A stretch of DNA of 64,000 nt from the NCBI RefSeq assembly GCF_040712315.1, contig NC_134020.1, positions 38,308,751 to 38,372,750 of the forward strand, in the 5' to 3' direction. This stretch comes from Castanea sativa. Lineage: Eukaryota; Streptophyta; Magnoliopsida; Fagales; Fagaceae. A program made the translations under genes and the position numbers. Each line of letters starts with the position of its first letter. The stretch's first letter is position 1. Below, one piece after another: positions 34,453 through 47,393 of this stretch. The notes under the pieces are model-generated. The model had not been told where the DNA came from. It searched no databases and saw only the letters and a program-made list of their open reading frames with translations.

Positions 34453-37400
34453 ATGGAAGCAGCGGCTGATTTGAAGCTCACCCTGCTGCTTTTATTTGCT
34501 GCTATTTTATCTTTGGTTCTTGTACCTTCCGCTCAAGCCACCACCACAGATGTCAAATACTGCGGTCAGTTCCATATATATTTATTTTTTCTTTCACTGT
34601 TATTGGGTACCATCTTATCAATCACTTGGGCTATTGAAATCTTTAATTCTTATATCTTAAAGGGTTTTCAGATCTTTGATTTTAAGTGGGTATTAAGCAT
34701 AAGTTTGTAAATGATTAATTTTTCCCAGGAATTTTTTTTTTTGTTTCTTTTAAATTAATGGGATTTTGTGGAATTGTGCAGATAAGAAAGCTGATTACCC
34801 CGTGAAGGTCTCTGGTGTTGTGGTATCACCCAACCCAGTGGTGTCAGGCAAGCCAGCCACCTTTAACATCTCAGCCACAACTGGTAATTTCTTAATATTT
34901 TATTTTATTTTATTTATATGTTTTCTTTGTTTAGGAAAGTATTGATTTATGTGGCTTTGATATAAGTAAGCTTGGATCATATAACTTGTGTCATGTTTTG
35001 ATTTTCCAAATACTATGAATTTGATCAAATCCAGGGAGTTCCTTTGTCCCTTTTTGTCTACTGCATGTGTATAAGTTAATTTATGTGCCATTGGACATAT
35101 ATTTTGCCATTTTTTTGTGAGGTGTGCTTACTACCCTTTATCTTTCATGCAGGTAAACCCATCTCCAGTGGGAAAGTTGTCATTGACGTTTCTTACTTTG
35201 GGGTGCACGTCCATACAGAAAATCATGATCTTTCTGAGGAGATAAGCTGTCCTATTGCAGCAGGAAAGTTTGTGCTCTCTCACAGCCAAACTTTACCTGG
35301 ATTTACACCACCTGTAAGTCTCATTTTACTAGATTTAAACTCTTGCTCTACTTATCAACAAAAAAAGAAGAAGAAGAGAGATTTAAACTCTTGCTCTATG
35401 TATTGACTTTTAAGGTGAACCCTTCATATATTCTCACTGTGTGTATGCTGAACTATACATTAACTCGAACAAAGCTTTAATCAATTGCCAATTATTGTAG
35501 GAAAAATGATTTGCGTATGTAGATATACAATCTTGCCCCCTGTTGGCTTCACCCTCTACCCTTTCTTATGGGGTAGGAGATGCCATTTGAGCTACAGTTC
35601 ATTGGTGACATAGTTAAAGAATTTACATCAACCTAGTTTGGATAAATTTTATTTCCTTATCCCTTATTCTGTGAAGTAGTTGTTATTTCTTCTTATGTCA
35701 TGCATCAACAGATGACAGAATCCATGCCTTTTCTGCTGCCCTCATGCATCATGTTGCTGTCACTCTTACTTATTTCCATTTATTGAAACTGAATTATGCA
35801 TCATTCAGAAAGAGTCAACTTCTTGCCTGTTTCAGATGATGGTGAACAGGCTTGTCTTTCTCTAACTTTGCAGATCTTTAATTTGTTAACTGTCATGGTC
35901 AAAGTTCCTTTGCAGATCTTTCTGTAACCAGATGGTGTTGGAGATGTACCTGCTATTTTATAGCTGTATTGATTAGTTTAAAGATTCTTGGGGCTACAAT
36001 ACCATTAGTGTTATAGTTATTTCCCTTTTCAGTATAAATCATCATACATTGTTGAGCTGTACTTACCCTGCATCTTTTCACCGCAAAAGACCTTTAAGTC
36101 TGTTGTGATTCAATCCGTCTGGACGTTAAGTTAATCTGCAACCAAAATTTCATCTGTAAAGATGAGACGCACATCCTTCACCTTGCCCATGCCTGGAATT
36201 TGAAATTTGTGTCTAAACATATGAATTCCCTTCTTTGTTTTTTGGTGTGAGCCTGAGATCAACCTCTCTTCCCCCCCCAAAAAAAATACCACTCTCTTCT
36301 TAAGGAAAAATTTTCAGTTTCTTGATTACGAGTATTTTACCTTCGTGTTTTGGTTGTCTTATCTTCAATTTTGACCTGTAGCTCAATTTCTCATTTTAAA
36401 AGGGGAATCTGGACCGTGCTTCTCAGTCCTCAACCTTTACCAATGCTTTGAAAGTTTTGTATCTTTTGTTATTTAAGTCTTGAGTTTTTCCTTGGACTTG
36501 GGGTTTCACTATGTAAACTTCCCTTTTTTTTTTTTTTTTTTTTTTTAAATTATAAAAATCTGTTCTAACACTGCACGGGATACAAAAATTTATGAGGCAC
36601 TGTATCACAATAAGGATTACCTTTTTAAAATTCTGTTCTGAGGCTGATTGTAACACAAAAACTTCTGAGGCTCTGCATCACAACAAGGATTGACTAAGAA
36701 TGATATATGAAGGGACTTGTAATCATTACCAGTTACCAACAATGTAGTTCTATCCTCCTGCAATTATCGTGTAGAAATCACATTTTTCTCTTTTTCTTTC
36801 ATGCTAGTTCACAGTCCATCACAAGCAAGTTGGTTCTTAAATCTAAGCAGGTCTATACCAAATTATCATGGATTGTTTATTATATGGTCATTTGCTTCAA
36901 TTTAGCATATTTTGCATGGAGTTTATTGTGCCTAAAAATTGTGCAATCCCTTATTCTCTTTTGATAAGTTAAAAGTAATATTAAAAAATTTATTAAGAGC
37001 ACCACCAAGTGCATAGGCTGTGTAAGGGGCACCAAAAATAAACAAAATTTACAACAATCAAGAAACTAAAGCTTATCAGAGAATGAATAACCATTTATAG
37101 TGGGCATTCAACAATAGGAGGAACATAAAAAGATCTTTTGGCTTGTTCAATTCCTTCAAACATTCAGGTATTTTGTTCTTTCCAAACAGTCCATATTATG
37201 CAGAGGGATCTCATTCCAAATAATACTGCTGTGGTGCCTAGAAAAGTGCTCCTTAACAGACCAACAAATCAACTACCCTGTTAGGCATAACCCACTGCAC
37301 CCCAAATAAATATCACACTAGAGATAATTCTCTAGCAATTTCACAATATAGAAGTAAATGATCAACTTTTTCTCCATCCTTCTTGCTCATACAATACCAT

Positions 37401-40400
37401 TCTACAACAATTATGTTTCTTCTTCATGAGTTATCTAACACAAGAATTTTCCCTAAAGCAGTTGTCCATGTAAAAGAAGCCACTTATCAGGGATTTTAAC
37501 CTTCCAAATGCTTTTCCAAGGAAAAGAATGCACACCTCCAGCATTAGCACTTTATAGGGATTTTACCTCTAATAATCTGCTTTATGTTGCTACACAGCAG
37601 ATATGGTATTCAGAAACCCTTCTAATCTTTGTTGGAAACTTGGAATAGTTGAAGTTGAAGAAATCTGTAAGAATATCCTTCTCCCAATCTTGAATAGCTC
37701 TAATAAAAGTGATATCCCAATGACAGTTGCCTGCATTCCAGCTCATGTAATCCACCACAGAAGCTTCCTTACTTTGAGTGAGTTTGTAAAATCTAGAAAT
37801 GCATCCTTAAGAACCCCATCCCCACACCACCAGTCATGCCAAAAACGAACATTGATACCGCTACCAAACTCAAAATTGATGAATCTGAAAAAATATCTAC
37901 AGCCCTTTCTAAAATGCTTCCAAAGACATACACCACAAGGACCCTGAACCACCCTCAAGGACCAGTCACCCCATTCATTACCATATCTTTGTCCACTACT
38001 TTCCTCCAAAGAGAATCTCTCTTTGTGGCCAAACATTAATGACAAATTCCTTTCCAATGTTTATTGAGTCTATATCTTCTTGTAAATAATTATTTATTTT
38101 TGCATTTTTTGTAATTCTTTTGGCTACGTTGTGCCCTTTTGCATGAAGTAGTATTTTTCAATAAAATTCTTGTTACTTGTCCAAAAATAAAATAGAAAAT
38201 TTACTGATGTGTGCTTGTGGTGGGTTTAAGGTTAGGAGAATTTGTGGTTTTAGGGTTTAGAATTGTAGAAGAGAGAGTTGTAGGTGTATGCTTGTATTGG
38301 GATTTTAGCTTTGATACCAAATTGACGTAGGACAAATTGGAATTTGTCCTACATGTGCTTGTGGTGGGTTTGGCATTGGGACAATTTGTGGATATGGGGT
38401 TTAGAAGAAACCTTTATGGGGTTGTGTTAGGAATTAAAAGGTGGTTTGATGGATATGGTTTACTCTTCGTCGGTAAGGGGATTGGGTCTGGATCGGTTGT
38501 GTTGGAAGCCAGCAAGGAATAGAGGTTTTGAGGTTAGAGGATTCTATCTTTCCTTCTTCCCTCATAGCATCTTATCCTTCCCTTGGAAGTTGATTTGGAA
38601 ATCGAAGGTTCCTCCAAGGGTAGCTTTCTTTTCGTGGTCTGCTTCTTTGGGTAAGATTTTAACAACAGACAATCTTCGTAAACGACGTGTGATTGTTCTT
38701 AATTGGTGCTATATGTGTAAGAATTGTGGTGAGTCGGTGGATCATCTGCTTCTTCATTGCCCCATTGCTTGTGAGCTGTGGTCGTTGGTGTTTTGCTTGT
38801 TTGGAATTCAGTGGGTTATGCCACAAAAGGTTATTGAGTTGTTTGAGTCGTGGCAAGGTAAGTTTGGAAGACATAGAAATATAGAGCTGTGGAGAATGGT
38901 GCCTCATTGCGTGTTATGGTGTGTTTGGCGCGAAAGGAATGCGAGATGCTTTGAGGGCTGTGAAAGCTCTATTCTAGAGATTAAGTCTTCTTTCTTACAC
39001 ACTCTCCTAGATTGGAGTGTGGTTCTTTGTCATTTTTCTTGTTCTTCCATTCCTGTTTTACTTGATCGTTGTAATCTTGGTTTTTGACTTATGCCCCCAT
39101 AGTACATTCCCAATGTACTCGGGTTGGCTATTTCTTCATTTTTTAATAAAATTTTGTCGTTACTTATCAAAAAAAAAAATTAAAAGGTGGTTTGATGAAT
39201 TATTTGATGCTTATTTGGTAAAAAAAAGTGCGTGGGGTTTTGGGGAGCTCACGGGTGTGGTTTGTGGAGAAGTATCCGCATGGGTTGGGAGGACTTCAGC
39301 AAAAATTGTCATTTTGTGGTTGGATTGGGGAACAGGGTGAGGTTTTGGCAGGATGGGTGGCATGGGGATCAACCTTTTCAACTGGCTTTTCCAAGGTTGT
39401 TTGGCATCGCCATTGTGAAGGAGGCTTCTGTTGAAGCTTCTTTGCAAAGGCAGGGGGCGGAGGATAGAAGAGTTTGGAATGTTCGGTTTAGTAGATTTTT
39501 TAATGATTGGGAGATGGATGAAGGGCTGCGGTTTCTTCGTATGTTGGGTGCTATAACCCCTCCTATGGATGTTGGAGATCGAATGAGATGGAAATTGAAG
39601 TCTAATGGAGCTTTTGACATCCGATCGTACTACAACAAATTGAGAAATTCTCCTTCTACTATCTTTCCTTGGAAAGCTATTTGGAGAGTAAAGGCCCCAA
39701 GGCGAGTTTCTTTTTTTGTTTGGTGTGTAGCTTGGAATAAGATTCTAACGGGAGACAATCTGAGATTGAGGAGATTGGATTTTGTGGATTGGTGCATTAT
39801 GTGCCGTCATAGTGGAGAGACGGTAGATCACCTTCTCCTTCATTGTGAAATGGCCTACCGGTTATGGAGCTTTGTTTTCCTAACTTTTGGCTTGGCCTGG
39901 GTTATGCCTAGATCGATTCCTGAAATGCTCTTTGGTTGGTGGAATTGGTTGGGGAAGCATTCTTCTCAGATCTGGAATTTAGTCCCGCTTTGCATCCTTT
40001 GGTGTATTTGGAAGGAGCGTAACCGGAGGACTTTTGAGGATTTGGATAGCTCTAGGGAACAGTTGCTTGTTTTTTTTAGTGGGACTCTCTTTGATTGGTC
40101 GCGCGCGTGGGGACTCACGTCTAGTGACTCCCTTCCTTCTTTTCTTTGCTCCCTTTTCCTTTTCTAATTTTCTTGTTGTCTTTGTTTCTCTTTGTTTTCT
40201 TTTTCTTGTAGCTCCTCGGTTGCTCTGTGTTTTTTTCAGGCATAGAGTAACCCTTCGTATATATATCATTCTTACTTATCAAAAAAAAAAAGTGCGTGGG
40301 GTTTTAGGTTTTGATGGGTAAAAGAAATCTGAACAGTGCCTCAAGAAAGAAGATGAGAAAAAGAAGAGAAAGGGAGAAAAGAACAATAAGGTCAACATGC

Positions 40401-41845
40401 CTCATTACTTAAACATTCAATATTTTATAGATCAATTTCATCTATTCTTTGAGTACATTGAGCACAAATACATACAATGACTCTTTCTTGTTCTAGTGGC
40501 ATTATGGCTCTTTGTTTGATTATTAAACTAAAAATTTAATAAAAGACTGACATGGACTAAAGAAAATACTAAAATATTTTTTTTTTAAATTTAAAAAATG
40601 ATCAAAAAAAGAAAAAGAAAATACTAAATACTTATGATCTCCTAGTTTGACAGTGTTTGATGGTCCTGGTAAAATGATGGTAAATTATTAGTTTACCCTT
40701 GTTCATTTTCCTATCAGTTTTTCTCTCCATTTGGGCTGGATAAGGGAATGTGGGCCCAGAGAAAGAACATCACCATACTCCTCATTTTACATCCTCCCTA
40801 AAATCGCTCAAACCAAACAGATTAATGTATTGAAGTGTTTCACTTTCCTTTTCCTCTCACAGGATTATAGAAATAAAGACCTTCAATGGTATTTTTCACT
40901 TCATGTATTGCTTTTTCTTTCTTCTTTTATGGTGAATTCACATGTACATGAAAAATCAACAATCATGACCTGAACCAAATAAATTTTGTGGGGAGCAGCA
41001 TTTTCCTAGGTCTATAACTCTTTCTAATCTAGATTTTTTAGTCTGTTGTATATGTCTGCACTCCACCTTCACTTATCTGACTATAGGTCTTTTGGGAAGT
41101 TCCATTAATCTTTTTTGCATAGTTTGTATCCTACATGAAAAATCAACAGTCTTATCATGAAGCAAATAAATTTTGTGGGGAGCAGCATTTTCCTAGGTCT
41201 ATAACTCTTTCTTATCTAGTTTTTTATTCTGTTGTATATGTCTGTATTCCACTTTCACCTTCACTTATCTGACTATAGGTCTTTTGGGAAGTTCCATATC
41301 TTTTTTTCAAATAGTTTGTATCCTACTTTGAGCTTTGAATTTTATTATTTTATTAGCAATTGACTTTGAGCCAGGAGTAAAAACTTGCTAAATCAGCTTC
41401 AATTTTTAACACTGCTATTGCTACATAATGATTAGTGAGATTTTCACACTTTGAAATCCCCTCCTCCCCAGTGTGGTGTTGACTGTAGAGAGAGAACCCA
41501 AGGGAAAGGGGAAAAAAATATTGGTCATTTACATATTTCTATATGGATGTAATGATATAAGTATCCTCTTTCATGTGGATTCATATGCATGGCTAAGAGA
41601 AGGCAAACTTGCAAATCAGTAATTTCCATTCCTTCTTTCATTGTCAGTCCAATATAACAATTTAATCTATCATTTATTTTTATTTTTTTTACTCTAGTGT
41701 TTCGCATCAACCAGCTGATGGTTTTTGGTATTCACAGGGCTCTTACACTCTCAAGATGACACTGGAGGATGGTAACAATCAACTGTTGACCTGCATTAGC
41801 TTCAAATTCAGTATCAGCTTTGGATCTTCTGTGTCTGATAGTTGA
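34453..41845 (+). CDS. Secreted ML-domain lipid-binding protein
   Basis: Four exons: 34453-34564, 34782-34883, 35153-35313 and 41738-41845, in phase, giving 160 aa. The N-terminus is a clear signal peptide (MEAAADLKLTLLLLFAAILS... cleaved after SAQA). The mature ML (MD-2-related lipid recognition) domain begins TTTDVKYC and includes YPVKVSGVVVSPNPVVSGKP, NISATTGKPISSGKVVIDV, EISCPIAAG and QTLPGFTPPGSYTLKMTLED, ending NNQLLTCISFKFSISF. Cys residues at KYC, ISC and LTC can form the ML disulfides. Family members bind phosphatidylglycerol, phosphatidylinositol or sterols in the secretory pathway; plant relatives include ROSY1-type proteins. Intron 3 is 6424 bp and carries LINE insertions. A poly(A) signal AATAAA lies at 41992. 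Confidence 0.94.
36956..38060 (-). pseudogene. LINE 3' fragment, minus strand, in the ML intron
   Basis: Minus-strand translation gives WGDWSLRVVQGPCGVCLWKH, INVRFWHDWWCGDGVLKDAF and, after several stops, a reverse-transcriptase zinc-binding region (DGEKVDHLLLYCE and VQWVMPNRVVDLL). The left end has CTTTTGATAAG, the complement of the CTTATCAAAAG tail seen in the other LINE copies. It is more decayed than the two plus-strand copies nearby. Confidence 0.8.
38060..38200 (+). mobile_element. LINE 3' tail remnant
   Basis: Only the 3' UTR-like end remains: TTTTTCAATAAAATTCTTGT then TACTTGTCCAAAAATAAAA, matching the tails of the copies ending at 39178 and 40290. Confidence 0.5.
38308..38319 (-). 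other. Primer-binding-site-like sequence
   Basis: The minus strand reads TGGTATCAAAGC, close to the initiator-tRNA-Met primer site of plant LTR retrotransposons (TGGTATCAGAGC). No matching LTR pair was identified around it. Confidence 0.4.
38327..38352. repeat. 12-bp perfect inverted repeat with 2-base loop
   Basis: GTAGGACAAATT and AATTTGTCCTAC separated by GG. Confidence 0.9.
38452..39178 (+). mobile_element. 5'-truncated LINE, 727 bp, with 19-bp target duplication
   Basis: Flanked by the exact 19-mer ATTAAAAGGTGGTTTGATG at 38433-38451 and 39179-39197, and ending TTACTTATCAAAAAAAAAA. It encodes the C-terminal part of LINE ORF2 up to a stop at 39085-39087: FPWKLIWKSKVPPRVAFFSW, then the zf-RVT zinc site (CYMC, 8 residues, H, 4 residues, C in DHLLLHC), then LWCVWRERNARCFEG. 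The frame is open, so the insertion is fairly young. It is an ordinary plant L1-type copy. Confidence 0.93.
39242..40290 (+). mobile_element. 5'-truncated LINE, 1049 bp, with 15-bp target duplication
   Basis: Flanked by exact AGTGCGTGGGGTTTT at 39227-39241 and 40291-40305, with tail CTTACTTATCAAAAAAAAAA. The ORF runs open from its truncated 5' end to a stop at 40165-40167: GWEDFSKNCHFVVGLGNRVR, FWQDGWHGDQPF, FPWKAIWRVKAPRRVSFFVW, zinc-binding CIMC ... GETVDHLLLHC, LWCIWKERNRRTFED. It is related to, but distinct from, the copy at 38452. The two inserted side by side, 29 bp apart between the facing duplications. Confidence 0.93.
40947..41324. repeat. 187-bp tandem duplication in the ML intron
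   Basis: Copies start at 40947 and 41134 with CATGAAAAATCAACA; both contain AAATAAATTTTGTGGGGAGC, AGCATTTTCCTAGGTCTATA and TCTGACTATAGGTCTTTTGG. Confidence 0.88.
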
Positions 41846-43869
41846 ATACCTTGTTCATGTTTGCGGTGTTGCATCGTGGTGTTGATTAGAAAATGACTTG
41901 TGGCCATGAAGCTACAAGATATCCAAAACTTTGAACATGTATGGAAAAACCACCTATTTGTTGGTTTTACCAGTTTCAGCACATAACCGTAAATAAAAGT
42001 GGTGTTTGTCCAAGGTTGAGTTTGTGAGTATTGTATGTGCTATTCTCAGACTAAAGAAAGACATTTGAGAACCAAAAATGTAATTACTTTGTGTGAGGTG
42101 TGGATATGTTAATGTTGTCTGTGTTAGCTTAACCATGCTTTCCATCATTTTCACCTTATGCAGATCATAGTACATCCTCCTCAGAAGCTTGACTTTTTAA
42201 TAATTTGATAATGGAACTGAATATTGAAGATGGTGGTGAGCCTGGCCTCTCCTTTTGTACCTCCTAACTACATCTGAACTAGTGCATGTATGAACCTAGA
42301 TCATCTTGATGCCTCTGGCTTTAACCTGTATAAGATTGCAGGGAAAATAACCAAATTCCACTGGCAAGTATCAATTTTGTTATCTAGGAAAGTTGAAACT
42401 GTACTCAGCTTAATCAAATCCTTCCCGCATTTGGTCTAGAAAACCAAGGTGTCAAAATCAGATATTCTAGCAATCGGTATGGGGACTCTTGCATTGTAAG
42501 ATTAGTACCATCAATTTTCATCCAGATTACAATTGAATCTGAGTTGAAGTTTTTGAAAAAATCAATCCTGAGATGGATGGAATTTCATGATGTTGTGGCT
42601 CATGATTATTAGATGTTAGGAAATGAACACCGCGTGCCAACTCTCCATAATATTTGTGCCCTTTTCGAAGTAACAACTGAAATTTGAGATAAACGAGAAG
42701 AAAGGAATCGGAATTGGCATAAATGAAGACAATCCGAGGAAAAATGCTTTGAGATGTAAAGGTGAAATGATATTGCCTCCTTCCCTGGACAATTTAACAA
42801 ATTGAAAGAATTTCGTTTGCAAAAGATTAATTCCAAGCAGTCATTTGAATTTTTTTACAGGAATTTAGAGAGACATTATATCTAAATAATGCATAATCGG
42901 AATAAGAATTTTGGTGATCACTTTTCACTATTTCCAAAATTCTGTCTATTGTTTAGTTCAAATTGAATTTCTCAAAATTACAAATTAAAGACAAAAGTAT
43001 CTAAAGATTTCCCCTTTGGTGGTTACACCTTGAGATGAGGGAAAAAAATGATTGTTCAAGACCCAATTTGTCTTATAATCAATAACCTCACTTTTTGACT
43101 CTCGATCCTTTGCCCTAGGATGCTTGTATATTGGAGTAAGGAACCTCTTATAAACGTCCTAGGCATACCTCTAAAATGCAACTTATGCAAAAATTTCATT
43201 TGACTGAAAGTCCAAATACACAACATATCACTTTCATTTTTAATAATTACCAAATTGATCATCCGTACAGACCTAAAATTATCAAACTTCATTCGTACAA
43301 AAGCCTAAGTTAAACATGTTACTGTGTCCCATTTCCTTGCTCTCAACTGCATCATAATTCCAACATACTGCTTAAGCCTGCGTTGCTATGCTCTAAATTG
43401 ACCCCCAGTCAAGACTCGGCATTCATTTCAGCTCAGGTACATTGCAGGACAGCAGCCTGCGCTCAATTACGATTTAGCTCAGGTAATTCACATTCTCGCA
43501 CAATGCAATTTCAAATTTATGCTCCAATAATGCTCACAAATGGAATAGTACTTATCTTTCATTTAACATGATCATGTTTATCAGTCAATAAGCTGAGATA
43601 AAAACTAGTACTGATCTGAGTACCAAATGTCAGAGTTAGGTGCCATGAATTGAAAAAAATAAGTATTAGAAGAGACCTAATGCAATTGATGGCAATGACG
43701 CTATGGATACTGGATACATCCACAGCATATCAACACCACCTAATTGCCGTATGAGATCCTAATTTTAATTGCAATACAACATACCATTATCAGTAAAATA
43801 ACCTAAATGAAACAACAAAAATAGGAAGAGAATCTATAATTTGAGAATTTAAGCCTACAATCAGACTTT
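41846..43869. other. 3' flanks between convergent ML and MBD genes
   Basis: Includes the ML 3' UTR (AATAAA at 41992) and the 3' flank of the minus-strand MBD gene. The short ORFs at 42609-42836 and 43056-43292 have no recognisable motif and I do not call them genes. Confidence 0.45.
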
Positions 43870-46800
43870 TCAACAGTTAACTTGAGACGCCTTGGGCTCA
43901 TGGGATGTCTCCTCGCAACTCACCGGATGGTTTTTTATGGGATTTGACCCCTCTACGCTCTCCTGAATGCTACTGTTGTTAGCTTTGGTTTCTGCCACAC
44001 CGACCAGATTCTCAGCAAGAGAGTCCTCTTTTCCTTCTTTGTCCATCTCACACTCCTTTTCAACCTTCCCATCTGCTGCAGAAACTTGTGAGGGTGGTGC
44101 TTCAGGCTCTGATGGCAGCTTATTAGCCTCCTCTTTATTTTCCTCAGTTGCTGGTGCCAGCTGCGAGTCAAACTTGATCTCTTCTTCCTTTGCATCAGAA
44201 GTTGTCTTCTTTTCAGCTTCCTGATTTTCCAATTTAGCAGAAGCTTCAGGCTTTGACAGTTTTTTCTCAGCTTCCTCCGATCCTGGAGTTGGCAGTGAGT
44301 TATTCACAACCTCTTCTTCCTTCGCATCAGAAGTCTTATCAGCAGCTGTCTTGTTCTCTACTTTATCAATATCCATTTCATCAACTTTTTCCTCAGTTTT
44401 AGGTTCAGTGTCCTTTTCCCTCACATCCTCTTTACCTTTCAGCTCCACTTCCTCATTTGCTTCCCCAGCTGCAGCATCTAATTTCTCTTCAGTAGGCTCA
44501 CCTTCTTCATCATTATCATCCTTCTCTTTTGCTCCCTTCTTAGCGCTCCTTTTCTTAGGAGGTTCAGCTTCTGGCGATTCTGTTGCTTTTGATTTCTGAC
44601 TTATTCTCGAAGAACGCCTTGGAGTTCCACCTGTCGGCACAGAACTCACAGGTTTTTACTATGTCTAAGGCTTTTGTTCAACACAACACACATCATGCAA
44701 GCAAGTATGCCACACACACACACACACACACACAACAAACAGGAACCTGTGCTCCAGTCAAACTCAGAACTAGAAGGGCCTCCAGGGTGAGATTTGAGAT
44801 ACTGGTCTAATTGTCTTTTGCTCTTTATCTCTTCACCTGTAGGTGAAACAAAAACTACCTCATTCCTCCTTGGTGTCCCACTTTTCTTTGGATTAAACTG
44901 TAAGCACAGGAAAAGATTCTTAGAACCAAAAGAGTACCAAAATAATAAAGCATACCAAACAATCCAACATTGACATACAAAACTATAAAGTTGTATCAAA
45001 GAAACCATAAATTAAGCAATGTCAGTCATCAACTCCTAAAGCAAGTAGGGCCAACTACACCATATCAGCAACACACTGTCATAAGAGTGTTTTTCAACAA
45101 AAAAATTGGGCATCAAATGAAAAGAGAAACTTAAAAAAGCCCATTCTGTGTTATTAGTAAAGCCTAAATGCCCTGCAATCTTTCTAAAGCGCTAACAAGC
45201 AAGAAAACGGATGCACTAATGCTTTTTTTCTTCAAAATTTCAAGGAAGCTTTGAAAATCAATATAAATGGGAGGGAAGATAAATAAAACAACTCTCTTGA
45301 TGACAAGTTATAGGATCATTGCCATGAATGACTACAAAACAAATCATTTCTAGCCTGCCAGAAATAACCAGAAGAGACAACAAAATTGTAATATCCAGCC
45401 AAAGCCTTAAGGGATGCAATTGCTTTCCTTCCAAGCTGACCTCAACCTCAACACTCGCAATAGATTGTTATCACCAAACTTTGAATGAAATTTACCTTAA
45501 GGTGGCATTGAGGAGTGGATAAATAAATACACTATAGATAGTTGCAATAACCCCACAACAAGAGCCAATGGCCTTTGGGACAAGTGGCCATCCACCCCTC
45601 TAAGTCTTCACCTAGCCTAAAAACATAACTCCCAAAAAAAAAAAAACCAATTATACGAAATGCAAAATGGCAAATAATAATAAAAAGAACAATTTCTTAT
45701 TTTGCTAAATTTGCACACCAAGCATCTTCCTACATTTATATGTCCAGATCATACGATGATCTACACTAAATCAACATATAGTAAGCAAAAAAAGACTGAT
45801 AAACAAGATAGTCCATGTTACCCTTAGCCGCTGATCGAAAAGAATAATTCTAATCATGGAAATATATAGCAGAGCTTGAGAAACTAGCATGAGTCAATCT
45901 CTGCACATGATCCTACTGATCCAATTTGTTAGTTTTCATCCAAATACCTCCAATGTGAGATCATCTATTTAGAGTTTCCCTATCTTTGGTTGTGCAAATG
46001 TAGAAAGAGGAAAGGAAGAGCAGAAGTAATTATACACAAAACTAAAACATGCACTCATATTCTTTATTCCTCTCAAACCTACCCAACGAAATGCTATCGA
46101 TAATTCTGATTTATTTGACCACTGCCCTAAAAATACAACTTCCACTATAAGTCTATAATGAAAACGCAATATGCATGATGTTTCATAACTCAAACCTCTA
46201 CCTAGAACTAAAGTAACGATCACAAAATACCACTACATTGGAAAGAGGCTCACTAAAACCATGTTGAACTCAAAGAATCTCCCATGGAGTCAACAATAAT
46301 GATTCTTGCAGAGTCAGAGAAATTCACATCAATAAATTGAACTATCCAGAGGGAATCTCAATTTTCACAAAACAAGGAGGATAAGCTATGGAAGCATGGA
46401 CACTGACACAACACGGGGCATGGCAACCCAGCATTTCTTAAAAAATTAGGACACGATATGGCAGGAATACGACAATTAATTAATTGATATTTATTTTATA
46501 TATATTTTTGGCCAAAATTTATGTCTATGTTAGGCTTTAAAATTAGGTAATAGCCATCGAAATATTTGAAAACACATAAAATTAAATTAAAAGCAGTAAT
46601 AGACAGCAAAGAAATTCAATGATTCCCATAAAATGATGTTTAAAGTACAAATTAAGATTTAAAATAAATAACAATCAAAATTATTCAATTTACTAATAAG
46701 GGACAATTTTTCAGTAGTCATTTTACCTACATATCATTCAATTACGGATTTATATAAAAAAAATTACAAGTGAATGATAAGCATAATAACTTTATATGTA

Positions 46801-47360
46801 TATTTTATATCAATTAATAAGAAAAATAAACAAACAAATGACTCAGTCCCTGCCACTACATTGTTTCTTCTTCTAAAATAAAAACAAAAGGAGTCTCAAT
46901 AATTCTGCTTCCAGAATAAAACAAAAAGAAACAGAGTTTGCTTCTAGAATTTTATAAAAAAAATTAATTAAAAAAAAGAAAGAAAGAAAGAAAGAAACAG
47001 TGTTTGAGAGAAGGCCGAAGGGTACAGGAGAGAGGGAGAGAGAGAATCATATTGTAACCGATGGGTCACCTTGCCATCGCGCTAATCGCCAAAGAGGCGC
47101 GATGGCATTACTGATAGGTAGTCGTCAACCCAATCGCTGATCTAAGGCTGGCAAACCGCAAGGCATGTGATGTGAAGGGAGAGAGAGAGAGAGAGAGAGA
47201 ACAAGGCGATCGTGAAGATCTGTGAGAAAAGAAGAGATCTCATGTTGTTTAACCTTCAAGGGATGGTGGGGATCTTGCAAATCTGTGTTATATTCTTTTC
47301 TTTTTTGGCCCGGTCATGTCTCTCCCATGTATTGACCATGTCCCAATATATATCTATATA

Positions 47361-47393
<33 letters not shown>

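Noticed and set aside
43967..44599. Ser/Phe-rich plus-strand frames opposite MBD exon 3
   Set aside because: Antisense of the Glu/Lys-rich MBD tail; GAA/GAG/AAG codons read as TTC/CTC/CTT.
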